From DASSQJ01 sp963773655 (GTDB lineage Bacteria > Actinomycetota > Actinomycetes > Actinomycetales > Dermatophilaceae): a DNA stretch of 64,000 bases. The notes below the pieces were generated by a model that made no database searches, was not told where the DNA came from, and saw only the letters and a program-made list of their open reading frames with translations. Every line of letters starts with the position of its first letter. Positions within the stretch are counted from its first letter, which is position 1. Made by a program: the position numbers and the translations under genes. Of the stretch, positions 8,870 to 17,399 are shown piece by piece. The DNA lies in assembly GCA_963773655.1 (NCBI GenBank), contig CAVZBX010000008.1, forward strand, positions 73,031 to 137,030, read 5' to 3'.

Positions 8870-10084
8870 TCAGGCCAGCGAGGCGGTGACGGCGTCGACG
8901 AGCATCCGCACCTCGTCCTCGGTCACGACGAGGGGCGGGGCGAGGCGGATGGTCGACCCGTGGGTGTCCTTGGCGAGGATGCCGCGGGCCATGAGCCGCT
9001 CGGACAGCTCGCGGCCGCTCGGGCCGCCCGGCTCGATGTCGAGGCCGGCCCACAGGCCGCGCACCCGGATCTCCTCGAGACCGTTGCCGACGAGCGGCGC
9101 CAGGCCCTGCTCGAGCACGGCGCCGAGCTCGGCGGCGCGACGCTGGAACTCGCCCTCGGCGAGCATGGTCACGACCTCGTGGCCGATGGCCGCCGCCAGC
9201 GGGTTGCCACCGAACGTCGAGCCGTGCGAGCCCGGCGTGATGACGTCGAGCACCCGGCGGTCGGCGGCGATGGCCGACACCGGGTAGATGCCGCCGCCGA
9301 GGGCCTTGCCCATGACGTAGATGTCCGGGACGACGTCCTCGTGCTCGCAGGCGAAGGTGCGGCCGGTGCGGGCCAGGCCGGACTGGATCTCGTCGGCGAT
9401 CATCAGTGCGCCGGCCTCGTCGCAGATCTGGCGGACCTCGCGCAGGTACCCCTCGGGCGGGAGGATGACGCCGCCCTCACCCTGGACCGGCTCGAGCAGC
9501 ACGGCGACCGTGGTGTCGTCGACCGCGGCCCGCAGGGCCTCGGCGTCGCCGTAGGTGACGGTGCGGAAACCGGGGGTGAACGGGCCGTAGTCGTCGCGGG
9601 CGACCTTGTCGTCGGAGAAGCTGATGATCGTCGTCGTGCGGCCGTGGAAGTTGCCCTCCATGACGACGATGGTGGCGCAGTCCTCGGGGACGCCCTTGAC
9701 GCGGTAGCCCCACTTGCGGGCCACCTTGATCGACGTCTCCACCGCCTCGGCGCCGGTGTTCATCGGCAGCACGACCTCCTTGCCGGTGAGCCCGGCGAGA
9801 CCCTCGGCGAACGGGCCGAGCTGGTCGTTGAGGAACGCCCGGCTGGTGAGGGTGAGCCGGTCCAGCTGCTCGTGGGCGCGGGCCAGGAGGCGGGGGTGGC
9901 CGTGGCCGAAGTTCAGGGCCGAGTAGCCGGAGAGGCAGTCGAGGTAGCGGTTGCCCTCGACGTCGCTGACCCACGCGCCCTCGCCGTGACTGAGCACGAC
10001 CGGCAGCGGGTGGTAGTTGTGGGCGGCGTACTGCTCCACGAGGGCGATGTGGCCGCGGGTGTCGAGCTCGGTGCGGTGCGTCAT
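8870..10084 (-). CDS. rocD: ornithine aminotransferase (ornithine-oxo-acid transaminase)
   Basis: A 404-residue class III PLP aminotransferase that moves the delta-amino group of ornithine to 2-oxoglutarate in arginine/ornithine catabolism. The opening HIALVEQYAAHNYHPLPVVL and GNRYLDCLSGYSALNFGHGHP are diagnostic of RocD. PLP contacts include TGAEAVETSIK, D231 and E232 in IADEIQSGLART, and the Schiff-base lysine K260 in VMGKALGGG. STFGGNPLA closes the site. The ATG at 10084 gives the expected length. The 196 bases upstream hold no gene. The neighbouring patatin is on the same strand but unrelated in function. Confidence 0.93.
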   Translation of the reverse strand: MTHRTELDTRGHIALVEQYAAHNYHPLPVVLSHGEGAWVSDVEGNRYLDCLSGYSALNFGHGHPRLLARAHEQLDRLTLTSRAFLNDQLGPFAEGLAGLTGKEVVLPMNTGAEAVETSIKVARKWGYRVKGVPEDCATIVVMEGNFHGRTTTIISFSDDKVARDDYGPFTPGFRTVTYGDAEALRAAVDDTTVAVLLEPVQGEGGVILPPEGYLREVRQICDEAGALMIADEIQSGLARTGRTFACEHEDVVPDIYVMGKALGGGIYPVSAIAADRRVLDVITPGSHGSTFGGNPLAAAIGHEVVTMLAEGEFQRRAAELGAVLEQGLAPLVGNGLEEIRVRGLWAGLDIEPGGPSGRELSERLMARGILAKDTHGSTIRLAPPLVVTEDEVRMLVDAVTASLA

Positions 10085-10280
10085 CGGTGTGGGGGTCTCC
10101 CTTCCGGCGGAGATGCTGGCCACGGGTCGGGGACGAGCCGTGTGGGCGGTGGATCGAGGTGTGGCCGCGGCAGGTGTGCGACCGTCAGGGCGAGGGTGAC
10201 ACCCGCAGTGGCCCGCGGGCAAACCGGCGCCCGGAGTGTCGAGCCGGGAGATGCGGGCCGGGCGGTTGCCGGGACCGGGG

Positions 10281-11198
10281 TCAGCCGTACCAGACGTCCC
10301 CGACGCGCTCGGCGAGGCGCTGCCCGTGCTCGCGGGCGGCGTCGAAGGTGTCGCCGCCGCGGGACATGTCGAGGGGGTCGACGCCCATCGCCAGGAGGTC
10401 GTGGGCGTCGGGGATGACGAGGTGGGTGCGGCTTCGGGGTCGCAGCGCGCGCACCTGGGCCTGGGGGAGGTCGCGGAGGTTGGGCGCCACCGGGTACGGG
10501 GAGATCACGACGACCCGGTCGTGCCCCCGGGCCAGGTCGGCGTTGGCGATGCTGCGCAGGCCGCCGTCGACGTAGCGACGTCCGCCGACCTCCACGGCCG
10601 GGAAGACGCCGGGCACCGCGCAGCTGGCGGCGACGGCGCGCTCCAGCGGGACGCCGCTGTTGCCGTCGAAGACCACGGAAGTGCCGCTCACGGCGTCCAC
10701 GGCGGTCACCCAGAGGCGCCCCTGGGGCCACGGCTTCCCCATCAGGCCGAGGCCGATCGCCTCGATCCACTCGGCCTCGGTCGGGGTGCTGGCATCCAGG
10801 GCGGCGCGCCCGATGACCGAACGCCCCCATCGCGGGTCGAGGGAGAGCTGGGCCCGCACGTAGCGGGCGGCGTCGACCGCCCCGAGCCGGCCGTAGCTGG
10901 AGAGGGGCGCTCCCTCGCGGATCCGCGCGAACGCGTTGCCCTCGTCGGTGCCGATGCGCAGGTGCGCGGCGACCATGGACCCGGCCGAGGTGCCGATCAT
11001 CGTGTCGGCAACGCGGACGTCGACGCCCCCGTCGCGCAGGCCGATGATGATGCCGGCCTCCCACGCGATGCCGGTGGCGCCGCCCCCGGCGAGCACCAGG
11101 GCACGCTCGCACCCTTCGGTCGGCGGCTCCCAGGCACCGAAGCCCTCCTTCTCGACCCCGAGGACCGTCTTGCTGCCGTGCACCTGGCTCTCGCTCAC
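10281..11198 (-). CDS. patatin-like phospholipase (RssA-like)
   Basis: A 305-residue Ser-Asp dyad acyl hydrolase. The glycine-rich oxyanion motif is AGGGATG (about 37-43), the nucleophile S71 lies in IGTSAGS, and the catalytic D211 in VDGGLRS, the three hallmarks of the family in the right order. No signal peptide is visible, so it should act in the cytoplasm or at the inner face of the membrane. It lies between a SprT-like gene and rocD on the same strand, with gaps near 100 and 200 bases. Substrate (phospholipid or lysophospholipid) is inferred from the family. Confidence 0.88.
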   Translation of the reverse strand: MSESQVHGSKTVLGVEKEGFGAWEPPTEGCERALVLAGGGATGIAWEAGIIIGLRDGGVDVRVADTMIGTSAGSMVAAHLRIGTDEGNAFARIREGAPLSSYGRLGAVDAARYVRAQLSLDPRWGRSVIGRAALDASTPTEAEWIEAIGLGLMGKPWPQGRLWVTAVDAVSGTSVVFDGNSGVPLERAVAASCAVPGVFPAVEVGGRRYVDGGLRSIANADLARGHDRVVVISPYPVAPNLRDLPQAQVRALRPRSRTHLVIPDAHDLLAMGVDPLDMSRGGDTFDAAREHGQRLAERVGDVWYG

Positions 11199-11296
11199 CT
11201 CCCCATTGTCCGGAACATCATGTCGCGGACCGAAATCGTGTCGGCGTGAGGGTGGTCACCCGGGCCGAATGCGCTGTGGCTCAACCTTTTTGCGGC

Positions 11297-12040
11297 TCAG
11301 CCGAACAGCAGCGCGCCGCCATCCGAGGAGCCCGGCTGCCACCGGGCCACCTCGGCGGCAGGCACCCGTGAGCGCACCCGCTCGACCGGGACGCTGACCA
11401 GCTGGTCGTCGACCCGCACCTGCACCCTCGCCGCGCCGACGAGCTCGACCTCGCCGGACCGGCCGCCCCACGCACCGCCGCCGGTGATCTCGACACGGTC
11501 GCCGAGCCGCAGCCGGCGGCGCCGCTCCTCGAGGCCGGCCTGGTTGCGCAGGTCGGCGAGGGCGGCGGTGTACGAGGCGGGGAGGGGGGCGGTGCGGCCC
11601 TTGTAGGTCCACGAGAAGAGGTGGCGGGCGTCGAAGGTGCGCGAGCAACGGCCGCAGGACGCGAGCCGGGTGGGAGCCCGGTGCCGGCTGCGTTCGTGAC
11701 CCGCGGGGCAGCGCCCGAGCCAGTCGCCGGCGACGCGCGGGGCGTCCGGGGAGACGCAGCGCTCCCCCGAGCTGCCGATCTCGATCGCCTTGGCGCGCCA
11801 GACGGCGTCGTGCCCGTGCTCGGGGCCGACCAGGGCGTGGGCGATCTCGTGGAGGATGGTGTCGCGGACCTCGTCCTCGTCGTGGAGGGCCGTGAGCGGC
11901 GCGCTGATGCCGATCTGGCGGCGGCCGTAGCGGCACACTCCCGCACGGGTCTTGGCGCGGTCGGCGACGATGCGCCAGCCGTCGAGCCCGTGCTCGCGCA
12001 GGAGGCTGCGGCCCATGGCCAGTGCCTTGGTGACCTCCAT
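11297..12040 (-). CDS. SprT-like zinc metalloprotease
   Basis: A 247-residue protein starting MEVTKALAMGRSLL, with GGAGGGT upstream deciding the start. The zinc site HEIAHAL is at residues 64-70, with a downstream HGHDAVWRAKA that supplies the third ligand region as in SprT/Spartan domains. A zinc-ribbon-like module follows (CPAGH and CGRCSRTF). The C-terminal ~70 residues form a small beta domain (RLGDRVEITGGGAWGGRSGEVELVG) resembling a KOW/SH3 fold. SprT relatives cut DNA-protein crosslinks or other DNA-bound proteins. That role is inferred for this homologue. Confidence 0.82.
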   Translation of the reverse strand: MEVTKALAMGRSLLREHGLDGWRIVADRAKTRAGVCRYGRRQIGISAPLTALHDEDEVRDTILHEIAHALVGPEHGHDAVWRAKAIEIGSSGERCVSPDAPRVAGDWLGRCPAGHERSRHRAPTRLASCGRCSRTFDARHLFSWTYKGRTAPLPASYTAALADLRNQAGLEERRRRLRLGDRVEITGGGAWGGRSGEVELVGAARVQVRVDDQLVSVPVERVRSRVPAAEVARWQPGSSDGGALLFG

Positions 12041-12163
12041 CGACCCTCCTCCGATCCGATGGGCCGACCCTACGGACGGGCGCCGACAGTCCCCGACGCG
12101 ACACGTCGGTGCAACGCCCACCGGGCTACCGGCCGAGCCGGCCTTCGGCTGGTACGGCTTCGT

Positions 12164-13086
12164 TCAGCCGGTGTAGAGGCGCGCGGTCGCCTCGCGGACC
12201 TCGAGGGTGACGGCGGCGCCTCGCAGGTCGACCTGGCCGGGGATGTCGAACCAGCTGCTGCCGCCGGCGCGGAACTGGCCCGTGTAGACGATGTCGACCC
12301 GCACCTCTACGGGCCCCGGCTCGGTGTACGTGGCGACGACGTCGCCGTCCGGGTAGGGACCGCCGAGGTCGGTGGTGGGGCCGATGGTCTGCTCGCCGAG
12401 GTGGTAGGTCACCGACTTCAGCCGGGGCCGGACCTCGATGCGGTGCCCGAGCAGGCGGGCGGGGTCGGGGGTGTCGACCTCGTCGGGCCCGAACCCTGCG
12501 TCGGGGAACTGCACCTCGAAGTAGGTCGGCAGGTTGACCAGGGTGACGTCGCCCTCGGGTTGGATGTTCACGGTGGGGACGGTGAAGTCGGTGTCGTGGA
12601 ACGCCTCCCGGATCATGGCCATGGTGAGGACGGGTCCGGCTCCGGGCACCAGCTCGGGGAAGCATGTGATGCCCGGCGACGTCCAATCGCCTGCGCCCCA
12701 GCGACAGGCGATACCATCGCGCTGTCGACCTCTCGCCGGAAGATGGCGACCGCCGGGCCGTCGCCCGTCGTCATGCAGACACAGGGTGACGGCGCGGCCA
12801 CAGAGATCATCCGAACCCGGGCGGCCTGGGTAACCGCCGCAGGGAGACACACTCGCGTACTCGTACCAGGGGCCCTGCTGCCGCGTTCGCCGACCTGAGC
12901 CGCTGCCCACACTCTGAGCGTGTCCAGCGTCAACGAGATCGATCTGACGTGCCCGTATCCGTCTGTGGCGCTTGCACATTCCCCGATATGGATCGGCGGC
13001 GCCTCCCCGGAGAGGCGGGCCGGTCGGCAACATGCGAGAGCACCACGGCGCCGAAGATGGACTGCCAGAGACCAATGCGCGCGCAT
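12164..13086 (-). pseudogene. secreted beta-rich hypothetical protein, multiply frameshifted
   Basis: The C-terminal ~180 residues are intact (from ITCFPELVPGAG through VNIQPEGDVTLVN, LLGHRIEVRPR, VTYHLGEQ to the stop). They match a widespread actinobacterial family of secreted proteins with a PKD-like beta domain. Upstream, homologous-looking pieces sit in different frames: YEYASVSPCGGYPGRPG and CGRAVTLC in one, GDGPAVAIFRREVD in another, and a signal-peptide-like LWQSIFGAVVLSHVA in the third. An ATG at 13086 shares bases with a TGA of the preceding gene. At least three indels are needed to join it. True decay or poor consensus are both possible. Confidence 0.55.
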
Positions 13087-13682
13087 CAGGCCTCCTCAAC
13101 TGCGACACCATCCAGCGACCGCCGGCCCACCTCGACGGCCACAGTTGCTCGGGACTTCGCCTCTGAGGTCGGAGTGGACGACCTCGCCGTCTTGCGTAGA
13201 GCACGTCGACTCTCGTTCTGGACTGAGTCCGACGAAGACGTAGGCTGGCCCTCCGGCGCCCCAACAAGTGACTCGGCGACGCGCACAGTGACCGGGGCCA
13301 TGTCGTAGCGATCACCACGAGTCAGCGAGCATACTTGCTGGTCTTCTCGGTCTTAGTGCAGAACTCGCAGTCTGGGCGTGCTCAGGGCCGATATCAGTCC
13401 CGGCTCGGGGTTCGCGTCCAGGCCTCGTTGTACTCGGTCAAAGAAGTACTTGACAAAGGCTTCGGCGCCTTCGGGGGTTTGCTTGCGGGCTGCGGCTGGG
13501 ATGGTCGACGTCTCGCTCGGGGTGGGGCTCGGCGTCGACGACGGGGACGCCGACGCCGACGTGCTCGCCACGCTCGCTGACGGGCTGGCGCTCGGGGTCG
13601 TCTCGGCCGCGGACTCGCATCCACCGAGCACGACGGCGACGCCCAGTGCCGCCCCCACCGCCAGCGCCCCACCTCGCGGCAT
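13084..13682 (-). pseudogene. DUF6318-like lipoprotein, multiply frameshifted
   Basis: It starts at the ATG at 13682 with a lipoprotein signal peptide (MPRGGALAVG to the lipobox LGGC) and a Ser/Thr/Pro-rich linker. The DUF6318 opening IPAAARKQTPEGAEAFVKYFFDR follows. Just after SALSTP one surplus base breaks the frame; in the next frame DCEFCTKTEKT continues the expected Cys-containing motif. Later pieces (YDMAPVTVRV, AYVFVGLSPE, DGEVVHSD, GGRWMVSQLRRPD) lie in alternating frames down to about 13070. It would be a membrane-anchored extracytoplasmic protein if repaired. The neighbouring secreted-protein gene shows the same damage. Confidence 0.6.
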
Positions 13683-13904
13683 CCCTCGCACCCCCACGTC
13701 CTCACGCCCCTCCCCGGCCACCCCTCGGTCGCCCCGGTGACACGCTAACCAAAGCCCCCGGTTTCGCCACTCGGGCTGTCCACAGGCCGGTGCCGGACGA
13801 CCACCGGGGCGGCGACCGCTGGCCCGAACGGGCTATGGACCGGCATGCACCTGAGCCACAAGGATCGGCCCGGCCCGTCGCGCGACCATGGAGGAGGGAC
13901 TTGC

Positions 13905-15602
13905 ATGGCCGTGGAGACGCCCACCAGTGCACCGTCGGGGGGCGGTGTCCGAGGGGCGGTCCGGGAGACGTGGGCCTCCCTGCACTCGGTCTTCACCAAC
14001 CCCAGCCTCCGCCGGATCCAGCTCGCGCTGGCCGGCTCCATGGTCGGCGACTGGGCCTACGCGACCGCCGTCATGGTGTGGGCGTACAACGCCGGTGGCA
14101 CGACGCTCATCGGCGTGTGGATGGCGATCCGTCTCATCCTCATGGCGATCGTCGCGCCCGTCGGCTCCAGCGTGGCGGACCGCTTCGACCGCAAGCACGT
14201 CCTCATCGTCTCGGACCTCACCCGGGCGCTCCTCGTCGCGGCCGCCACCGCGATGCTGTTCCTCGGCTCCCCGACCCTCGCGATCCTCGTGGTCGCCAGC
14301 CTCGTCTCCCTCATCGGCGTCGTGTTCCGTCCGGCGCAGATGGCGTGGCTCCCCTCGCTGACGAACAAGCCGGAGGAGCTCACGGCCGCCAACGGCGCGT
14401 CGAGCACCATCGAGAGCCTGGCCTTCTTCGTCGGCCCGGCAATCGGTGCAGCGCTGGTCGCGACGACCAACGTCGAGGTCGTCTTCATCCTCAACGCGCT
14501 CACCTACGTGTGGTCGGCGCTGATGGTCTGGGGCATCCACGCGCACCCCGCGGCCGACGCCGACGCCGCCTCCGACGAGGGCGAGGCGGACGCGTCGCCG
14601 GGGATGCTGCGCGAGATGTCGCAGGGGTTCGTCGTGGTGGCCCGCAGCAGCACGCTCCGGATGGTCGCCGTCCTCACCTGCGCCCAGGTGCTCGTGGCGG
14701 GCGCCTCCGCCGTCTACGCCGTCGTGTTCGCCGTCGACATCCTCGAGACCGGTCCGGCCGGCATCGGGATCATCGACTCCGTCTTCGGGGTGGGCGCGAT
14801 CGTCGGCGGCTTCTTCGCCATCGCGCGGGCCACGAAGAACCGCCTCGCCACCGACATGGCGGTCGGCACCGTGCTCTGGTCGCTCCCGCTCCTGCTCGTC
14901 GTCGCCTGGCCCTCACCGGTGACCGTCGTCGCGGCGACGATCATCATGGGTTTCGGGAACCCGTTGGTCGACGTCAACTTCGTGACGATCGTCCAGCGCG
15001 TGACCCCCGATGCCGTGCTCGGCCGCGTCTTCGGCGCGTTCGAGGGTGCGCTGATCGCCTCGATGGCCGTCGGCGCCGGCGTCTCCCCGTTCCTCATCGA
15101 CCACGTCGGCCTGCGGTGGACGCTCACCGTCCTCGCGCTGCTCGTCGGGGTCCCGGCCCTGCTCTTCCTCCCGCGCTGCCTCCGCCTCGACGCGACGCTG
15201 CGACCGCCGGAGGACGCCGAGCTGCTCCGCCGCATCCCGATCTTCACCCCCATGCCCACGGCTGCCCTCGAGGTCCTGGCGCGCGGGGTCGGCCGCCGAC
15301 ACGTCGTCGCCGGCGAGCCGATCCTGCGCGAGGGCGAGGACTCCGACCTCTTCTTCGTCATCGAGAACGGCCGGGTCGAGGTGACCCAGGACGGCCGGGT
15401 GCTCCGCGAGGAGGGGCCGGGCGAGTTCTTCGGCGAGATCGGCCTGCTCCGCGACGTGCCCCGCACCGCCACCGTCACCGCGACGGACGACACCGACCTG
15501 CTCACCGTGTCGCGGGAGGACTTCCTCGACGCGGTGCGCGGGGCGGAGGAGTCCCTCGCGGCGGCCAACGACGTCGTGACCCGGCGGCTCGGCCGGGCCT
15601 GA
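13905..15602 (+). CDS. MFS transporter fused to a C-terminal cyclic-nucleotide-binding domain
   Basis: A 565-residue protein; the ATG at 13905 has GAGGAGGGA just upstream. Residues ~30-440 form a 12-helix major facilitator core of the enterobactin-exporter/DHA-like group (VGDWAYATAVMVWAY, then VADRFDRKHVLI as the conserved loop 2-3 motif, and SLTNKPEELTAANG). From about residue 450 a cNMP-binding domain follows (LRRIPIFTPMP, LREGEDSDLFFVIENG, then the phosphate-binding cassette FFGEIGLLRDVPRTATV with its Glu and Arg kept). The intact cassette suggests real cAMP binding. Gating of export by a cyclic nucleotide is inference. Confidence 0.85.
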   Translation: MAVETPTSAPSGGGVRGAVRETWASLHSVFTNPSLRRIQLALAGSMVGDWAYATAVMVWAYNAGGTTLIGVWMAIRLILMAIVAPVGSSVADRFDRKHVLIVSDLTRALLVAAATAMLFLGSPTLAILVVASLVSLIGVVFRPAQMAWLPSLTNKPEELTAANGASSTIESLAFFVGPAIGAALVATTNVEVVFILNALTYVWSALMVWGIHAHPAADADAASDEGEADASPGMLREMSQGFVVVARSSTLRMVAVLTCAQVLVAGASAVYAVVFAVDILETGPAGIGIIDSVFGVGAIVGGFFAIARATKNRLATDMAVGTVLWSLPLLLVVAWPSPVTVVAATIIMGFGNPLVDVNFVTIVQRVTPDAVLGRVFGAFEGALIASMAVGAGVSPFLIDHVGLRWTLTVLALLVGVPALLFLPRCLRLDATLRPPEDAELLRRIPIFTPMPTAALEVLARGVGRRHVVAGEPILREGEDSDLFFVIENGRVEVTQDGRVLREEGPGEFFGEIGLLRDVPRTATVTATDDTDLLTVSREDFLDAVRGAEESLAAANDVVTRRLGRA

Positions 15603-15608
15603 GCCCGC

Positions 15609-16619
15609 TCAGGCGACCCGCGTCTTCGGTGCCATCGTCTCGGTCATCCCCGGGTCGGTGACCACGGCGTCACCGAGCACGTCGTCGATCGCCCGCATCA
15701 GCGAGGCGTCGAGCTTGACGCCGGCCGCGGTCACGTTGCTCTCGACCTGCTCCGGCCGGGACGCCCCGACGAGGGCCGCCGCCACGTTGTCGTTCTGCAG
15801 CACCCACGCGATGGAGAGCTGCGCCATCGTCAGCTGGGCCTCCTCCGCGATCGGCCGCAGCCGCTGCACCCGCGTGAGCAGGTCGTCGTCCATCCACCGG
15901 CGGATCATGTCGGCGCCGCCCTTGTCGTCGGTGGCGCGCGAGCCCTCGGGCGCGGCCTCGCCCGGCTTGTACTTGCCACTGAGGACGCCCTGCGCCATCG
16001 GGCTCCACACGATCTGGCCGATGCCGAGGTCCTCGCACGCGGGCACGACCTCGCCCTCGATGACCCGCCACAGCATCGAGTACTGCGGCTGGCTCGAGAT
16101 GAGCTGGATGCCGAGGTCCTTGGCGAGCGCGTGGCCGGCACGGATCTGGTCGGCGGTCCACTCGCTGACCCCGATGTAGAGCGCCTTGCCCTGCCGGACG
16201 ACGTCGGCGAAGGCCTGCATCGTCTCCTCGAGCGGGGTCTCGGTGTCGTACCGGTGCGCCTGGTAGAGGTCGACGTAGTCGGTCTGCAGCCGCCGCAGCG
16301 ACCCGTCGATCGACTCCATGATGTGCTTGCGCGACAGCCCGGTGTCGTTCTTCCCGCCGGGGCCGGTCGGCCAGTAGACCTTGGTGAAGATCTCCAGGCT
16401 CTCGCGCCGCTCGCCCTTCAGCGTCTCGCCGAGCACCGTCTCCGCACGGGTGTTCGCGTACACGTCGGCGGTGTCGAAGGTGCTGATGCCGTGGTCGAGG
16501 GCGGCGTGCACGCAGGCGGCGGCGGCCTCGTTCTCCACCTGCGACCCGTGCGTCAGCCAGTTGCCGTAGGTGATCTCAGAGATCTTGAGCCCGCTGTTGC
16601 CGAGGTATCGAAACTCCAT
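15609..16619 (-). CDS. aldo/keto reductase, Kv-beta-like (AKR6/12-type)
   Basis: A 336-residue NADPH-dependent reductase beginning MEFRYLGNSGLKISEITYGNW. Catalytic residues are Asp and Tyr in FDTADVYANTRAE, Lys in EIFTKVYW, and His in YQAHRYD. Cofactor contacts are in GVSEW, SSQPQYSML and VGASRPEQVESN. Family length is normal. It converges with the MFS-cNMP gene and precedes no operon partner; the PadR regulator 44 bases further is on the same strand. It differs clearly from the reductase near 5.5 kb, so they are separate lineages rather than a recent duplication. Confidence 0.88.
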   Translation of the reverse strand: MEFRYLGNSGLKISEITYGNWLTHGSQVENEAAAACVHAALDHGISTFDTADVYANTRAETVLGETLKGERRESLEIFTKVYWPTGPGGKNDTGLSRKHIMESIDGSLRRLQTDYVDLYQAHRYDTETPLEETMQAFADVVRQGKALYIGVSEWTADQIRAGHALAKDLGIQLISSQPQYSMLWRVIEGEVVPACEDLGIGQIVWSPMAQGVLSGKYKPGEAAPEGSRATDDKGGADMIRRWMDDDLLTRVQRLRPIAEEAQLTMAQLSIAWVLQNDNVAAALVGASRPEQVESNVTAAGVKLDASLMRAIDDVLGDAVVTDPGMTETMAPKTRVA

Positions 16620-16662
16620 GGCGCCACCGTAGGGGCCCGCGGACGGTGCGGGCGTCGGCGGG

Positions 16663-17340
16663 TCACTCGGAGGGGTCGGCTGTCTCGGGTGGGCCGATCT
16701 CGGCGTGGATGTCGTCGAGGATGCCGGCGAGCACGGCGTCGGCGGTCCACTGCCCGGTGCGGTCCGGCGCGGGCCACCGGGCCACCTCCTTGCGCGCCCA
16801 CCGCGCCCAGCGCCGGGTCTCCAGCAGCCGGTTCACCTGCCCGCGCAGGCCGACGACGTTGAGCCCGAGCCGGCGCGGGTAGGGCGTCTCGCCACGCGCC
16901 TGCTCGGCCGCGAGCGCCTCGATGGCGCGCAGCCGGGCGACGGCGAAGTACTCGACGGTGTCGATGACGGCGAGGAGGTCGGCGGTGGTGCCGGCGTCGG
17001 CGAAGAAGATCCGCAGCTCGGCCTCGGACTCGTAGCTGGGGGGCGCGCTCCGCTGCCGCAGCCAGGCGCGCAGGCCCGCCCGGCCCTCGTCGGTGATGGC
17101 GTACACGGTGCGCGGGCGGCGGCCCGTGCTCTCCTTCGACGCGGTCGCGTAGCCGGCGGCCACGAGCTTCTTCGGCACGTCGTACACGGCCCGTTCGGCT
17201 CGCGGCCAGAACCACCGCAGGCTGCGCCCCACCTGCTGGGCGAGCTCGTAGGTGGACCACTCGTGGAGCGAGAGCAGGCCGAGGACGGCCGCTTCCGCCG
17301 AGGTCGGGACATCCCGTTGACGCGCTGGTGCCGGTGCCAC
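16663..17340 (-). CDS. PadR-family transcriptional regulator
   Basis: A 225-residue winged-helix regulator. I chose the GTG at 17340 because AGGAGG lies seven bases upstream. The N-terminal HTH is typical PadR: SAEAAVLGLLSLHEWSTYELAQQVG, then the recognition helix in PRAERAVYDVPKKLVAAGY and the wing RRPRTVYAITDEGR. The C-terminal ~110 residues are helical, the dimerisation region of the long PadR subgroup. It diverges from an FAD-linked oxidase with a perfect palindrome in the 59-base gap, so it probably controls both. The inducer is unknown. Confidence 0.88.
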   Translation of the reverse strand: MAPAPARQRDVPTSAEAAVLGLLSLHEWSTYELAQQVGRSLRWFWPRAERAVYDVPKKLVAAGYATASKESTGRRPRTVYAITDEGRAGLRAWLRQRSAPPSYESEAELRIFFADAGTTADLLAVIDTVEYFAVARLRAIEALAAEQARGETPYPRRLGLNVVGLRGQVNRLLETRRWARWARKEVARWPAPDRTGQWTADAVLAGILDDIHAEIGPPETADPSE

Positions 17341-17355
17341 TACATTCCTCCTCGT

Positions 17356-17372
17356 TACTGCAGACTGCAGTA
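17356..17372. promoter_or_regulatory. candidate PadR operator (17-bp palindrome)
   Basis: TACTGCAG-A-CTGCAGTA is a perfect palindrome with 8-bp arms and a single central base, in the gap between the divergent PadR and oxidase genes. A TATACC -10-like element for the rightward gene overlaps its right end, so bound regulator would block the promoter. Confidence 0.7.
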
Positions 17373-17399
17373 TACCGGATCGCACTCGAAGGACCCCCG

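Noticed and set aside
13646..15661. Arg/Gly-rich plus-strand frame overlapping the MFS-cNMP gene
   Set aside because: The overlapping frame from 13905 has a ribosome-binding site and two clear domains; this one is a shifted shadow.
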